Below, in pieces: positions 62,761 through 64,000 of a DNA stretch of 64,000 bases. The DNA is from Ancrocorticia populi (GTDB lineage: Bacteria > Actinomycetota > Actinomycetes > Actinomycetales > Actinomycetaceae). Below the pieces are notes generated by a model, which saw only the letters and a program-made list of their open reading frames with translations, made no database searches and was not told the DNA's origin. Numbering within the stretch: the first letter of the stretch is position 1; each line of letters starts with the position of its first letter. The position numbers and the translations under genes are program-made. Where the stretch lies: NCBI RefSeq assembly GCF_003123745.1, contig NZ_QETB01000001.1, positions 1 to 64,000 of the forward strand, written 5' to 3'.

Positions 62761-64000
62761 GGGCAACCACAACGGTGGAAAGCGACATGAGGATCGCGCC
62801 CACGCTCATCGGAAGGATGAAGCCAATGGGTGCTAGCACGCCAGCGGCCAGCGGCACGGCCAGCAAGTTGTAGCCGGCGGCCCACCAAAGGTTCTGCTGC
62901 ATCTTGGAGTAGGTGGCGCGGGAAAGCTTGATCACGCTTAGGACGGACTCCGGGTTGGAGGACGCAAGGATCACGCCAGCCGAGCCAATCGCAACGTCAG
63001 TTCCAGCGCCAATCGCGAGTCCAACATCAGCGGTGGCGAGGCCCGGCGCATCGTTCACGCCGTCTCCCACCATCGCGACCTTATGACCCTCGTCCTTGAG
63101 CTCGCCGATCTTCGAGGCTTTATCTTCGGGTTTTACCCCAGCGAACACGCGGTCAATCCCGAGTTCGTCGGCCACGGCATTCGCAGCGGCCTCAGCATCA
63201 CCGGTAATCATCACTACGTCTGTGCCCTGATCGTGCAGGGCCTGAACGGCGGCCTTGGATTCGGGGCGCACCTCATCTGCAAGCCGTAGGGCACCGGCAA
63301 CTTCGCCATCAACCACAACGTGGAGCACGATAGCGCCCTCATTCTTCCAATTGCCCACGGCCTCCAGTTCGGTCAAATCCCGTGAATCGAGGAGGTTCGG
63401 CCCGCCAACCTCGATCTTCTGCCCATCAACCTTTGCGCTAACGCCAAGCGCCGGTTCTGAGGAGAAATCTTGGGCGTGTGGGACATCGATCTCCTTGTCG
63501 CGGGCGGCGGCGGTGATGGCGCGCGCGAGCGGATGCTCACTATCAGCTTCAGCCGCGGCGGCCAAGGAGAGGAGCTGATCCTCTGAATCAGCTGCGCTGT
63601 GATCCGCCAAGGCGGTACCGGTCACGCGCGGCTCTCCAACGGTGAGCGTACCGGTCTTATCAAACACAACCGTGTCCACGGTTCGCATGGATTCGAGTGC
63701 CAGCCGGTCCCGGATGAGGATACCGCTCTTGGCGGCGCGTTCCGTGGCAATCGAGACCACGAGGGGGATGGCCAAACCGAGTGCGTGTGGGCAAGCGATC
63801 ACTAGCACAGTCACCGCGCGGGTCACGGCGTCTTCGGGTGCTCCCACGATCAACCAGACGATAGTTGTGATGGCCGCGGCGATCAGCGCGTACCAGAAGA
63901 GGAGGGCGGCCACGCGGTCCGCGATGCGTTGGGCGCGCGAGGACGAAGACTGAGCATCCGAGACGAGTTTTTGTATGCCTGCGAGCGTGGTTTCCTCTCC
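62714..64000 (-). CDS. CopB-type heavy-metal P-type ATPase (partial, 5' end beyond window)
   Basis: P1B-type ATPase running off the right edge; about 428 C-terminal codons are visible, in one frame. Metal-transport motif CPH in [15 protein letters not shown] points to the CopB (Cu/Ag) subgroup, as CopA has CPC. Catalytic phosphorylation site DKTGTLT near [16 protein letters not shown], then the TGDAEA, and [16 protein letters not shown] hinge motifs. The C-terminus has two membrane segments ([20 protein letters not shown]). The true start is outside. It overlaps gluD by 47 bp, tail to tail. Confidence 0.9.
   Translation of the reverse strand, partial: GEETTLAGIQKLVSDAQSSSSRAQRIADRVAALLFWYALIAAAITTIVWLIVGAPEDAVTRAVTVLVIACPHALGLAIPLVVSIATERAAKSGILIRDRLALESMRTVDTVVFDKTGTLTVGEPRVTGTALADHSAADSEDQLLSLAAAAEADSEHPLARAITAAARDKEIDVPHAQDFSSEPALGVSAKVDGQKIEVGGPNLLDSRDLTELEAVGNWKNEGAIVLHVVVDGEVAGALRLADEVRPESKAAVQALHDQGTDVVMITGDAEAAANAVADELGIDRVFAGVKPEDKASKIGELKDEGHKVAMVGDGVNDAPGLATADVGLAIGAGTDVAIGSAGVILASSNPESVLSVIKLSRATYSKMQQNLWWAAGYNLLAVPLAAGVLAPIGFILPMSVGAILMSLSTVVVALNAQLLRRIDLSSAG

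Overview
The window is an actinobacterial chromosome segment centred on the replication origin. The evidence is the gene order rpmH-dnaA-dnaN-recF-dciA-gyrB-gyrA, the flanking rnpA-yidD-yidC-jag-rsmG-parA-parB block, a DnaA-box-bearing dnaA-dnaN spacer near 33 kb, and a cluster of parS sites beside parA. Inositol-3-phosphate synthase with a PadR regulator, a DUF3566 protein, a DLW-39-like micropeptide, a DUF6049 protein and a gluABCD-type transporter all point to Actinomycetia. A moderate-GC member of Actinomycetaceae or a relative is my inference; I cannot name the species.

Layout. 1-1.1 kb: a non-coding stretch strongly biased to A and C, with a G-quadruplex-prone motif. 1.1-2.8 kb: rpsF-ssb-rpsR-rplI. 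2.9-6.7 kb: class A penicillin-binding protein and an AI-2E-type membrane protein. 6.8-8.7 kb: padR-ino1. 8.7-9.1 kb: a zinc-ribbon gene flanked by two copies of a structured hairpin element. 9.1-17.1 kb: MFS transporter, CCA-adding enzyme, NUDIX hydrolase, DUF6049 protein and a pseudokinase-like membrane protein; this is the usual murJ neighbourhood, but murJ is absent. 17.2-21.3 kb: trxB, an inserted type II restriction-modification pair, and a thioredoxin-like protein with one active-site cysteine. 21.4-26 kb: aminotransferase, D-Ala-D-Ala ligase homologue, parB and parA. 26-27.5 kb: non-coding DNA with seven parS or parS-like sites. 27.5-43.1 kb: the origin core, ending in tRNA-Ile, a 39-residue peptide and tRNA-Ala.

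43.1-50.2 kb is a genomic island bounded by a 19-bp direct repeat of the tRNA-Ala 3' end. It carries arsenic resistance genes. arsC, arsA, arsD and one arsR look intact, but both ACR3 arsenite permeases and arsM have lost internal segments, the other arsR is cut to its N-terminus, and a conjugation-type DUF6112 gene has a nonsense codon. No integrase remains. The ArsA ATPase therefore has no intact membrane partner in the window.

50.2-52.2 kb holds gene fragments and a membrane protein with a short-period acidic repeat tail. 52.2-59.1 kb has an esterase, a VOC protein, an aldo/keto reductase, a GNAT acetyltransferase and a three-gene FGGY kinase / AraM-type dehydrogenase / HAD phosphatase operon. 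59.3-62.8 kb is a complete gluABCD-like amino-acid ABC transporter, and a CopB-type P-type ATPase runs off the right end.

The least explained items are the twin hairpin element at 8.69 and 9.04 kb, the three-repeat peptide after gyrA, the parS array, and the island's pattern of internal deletions. All database, folding and alignment statements below are from memory or by eye.
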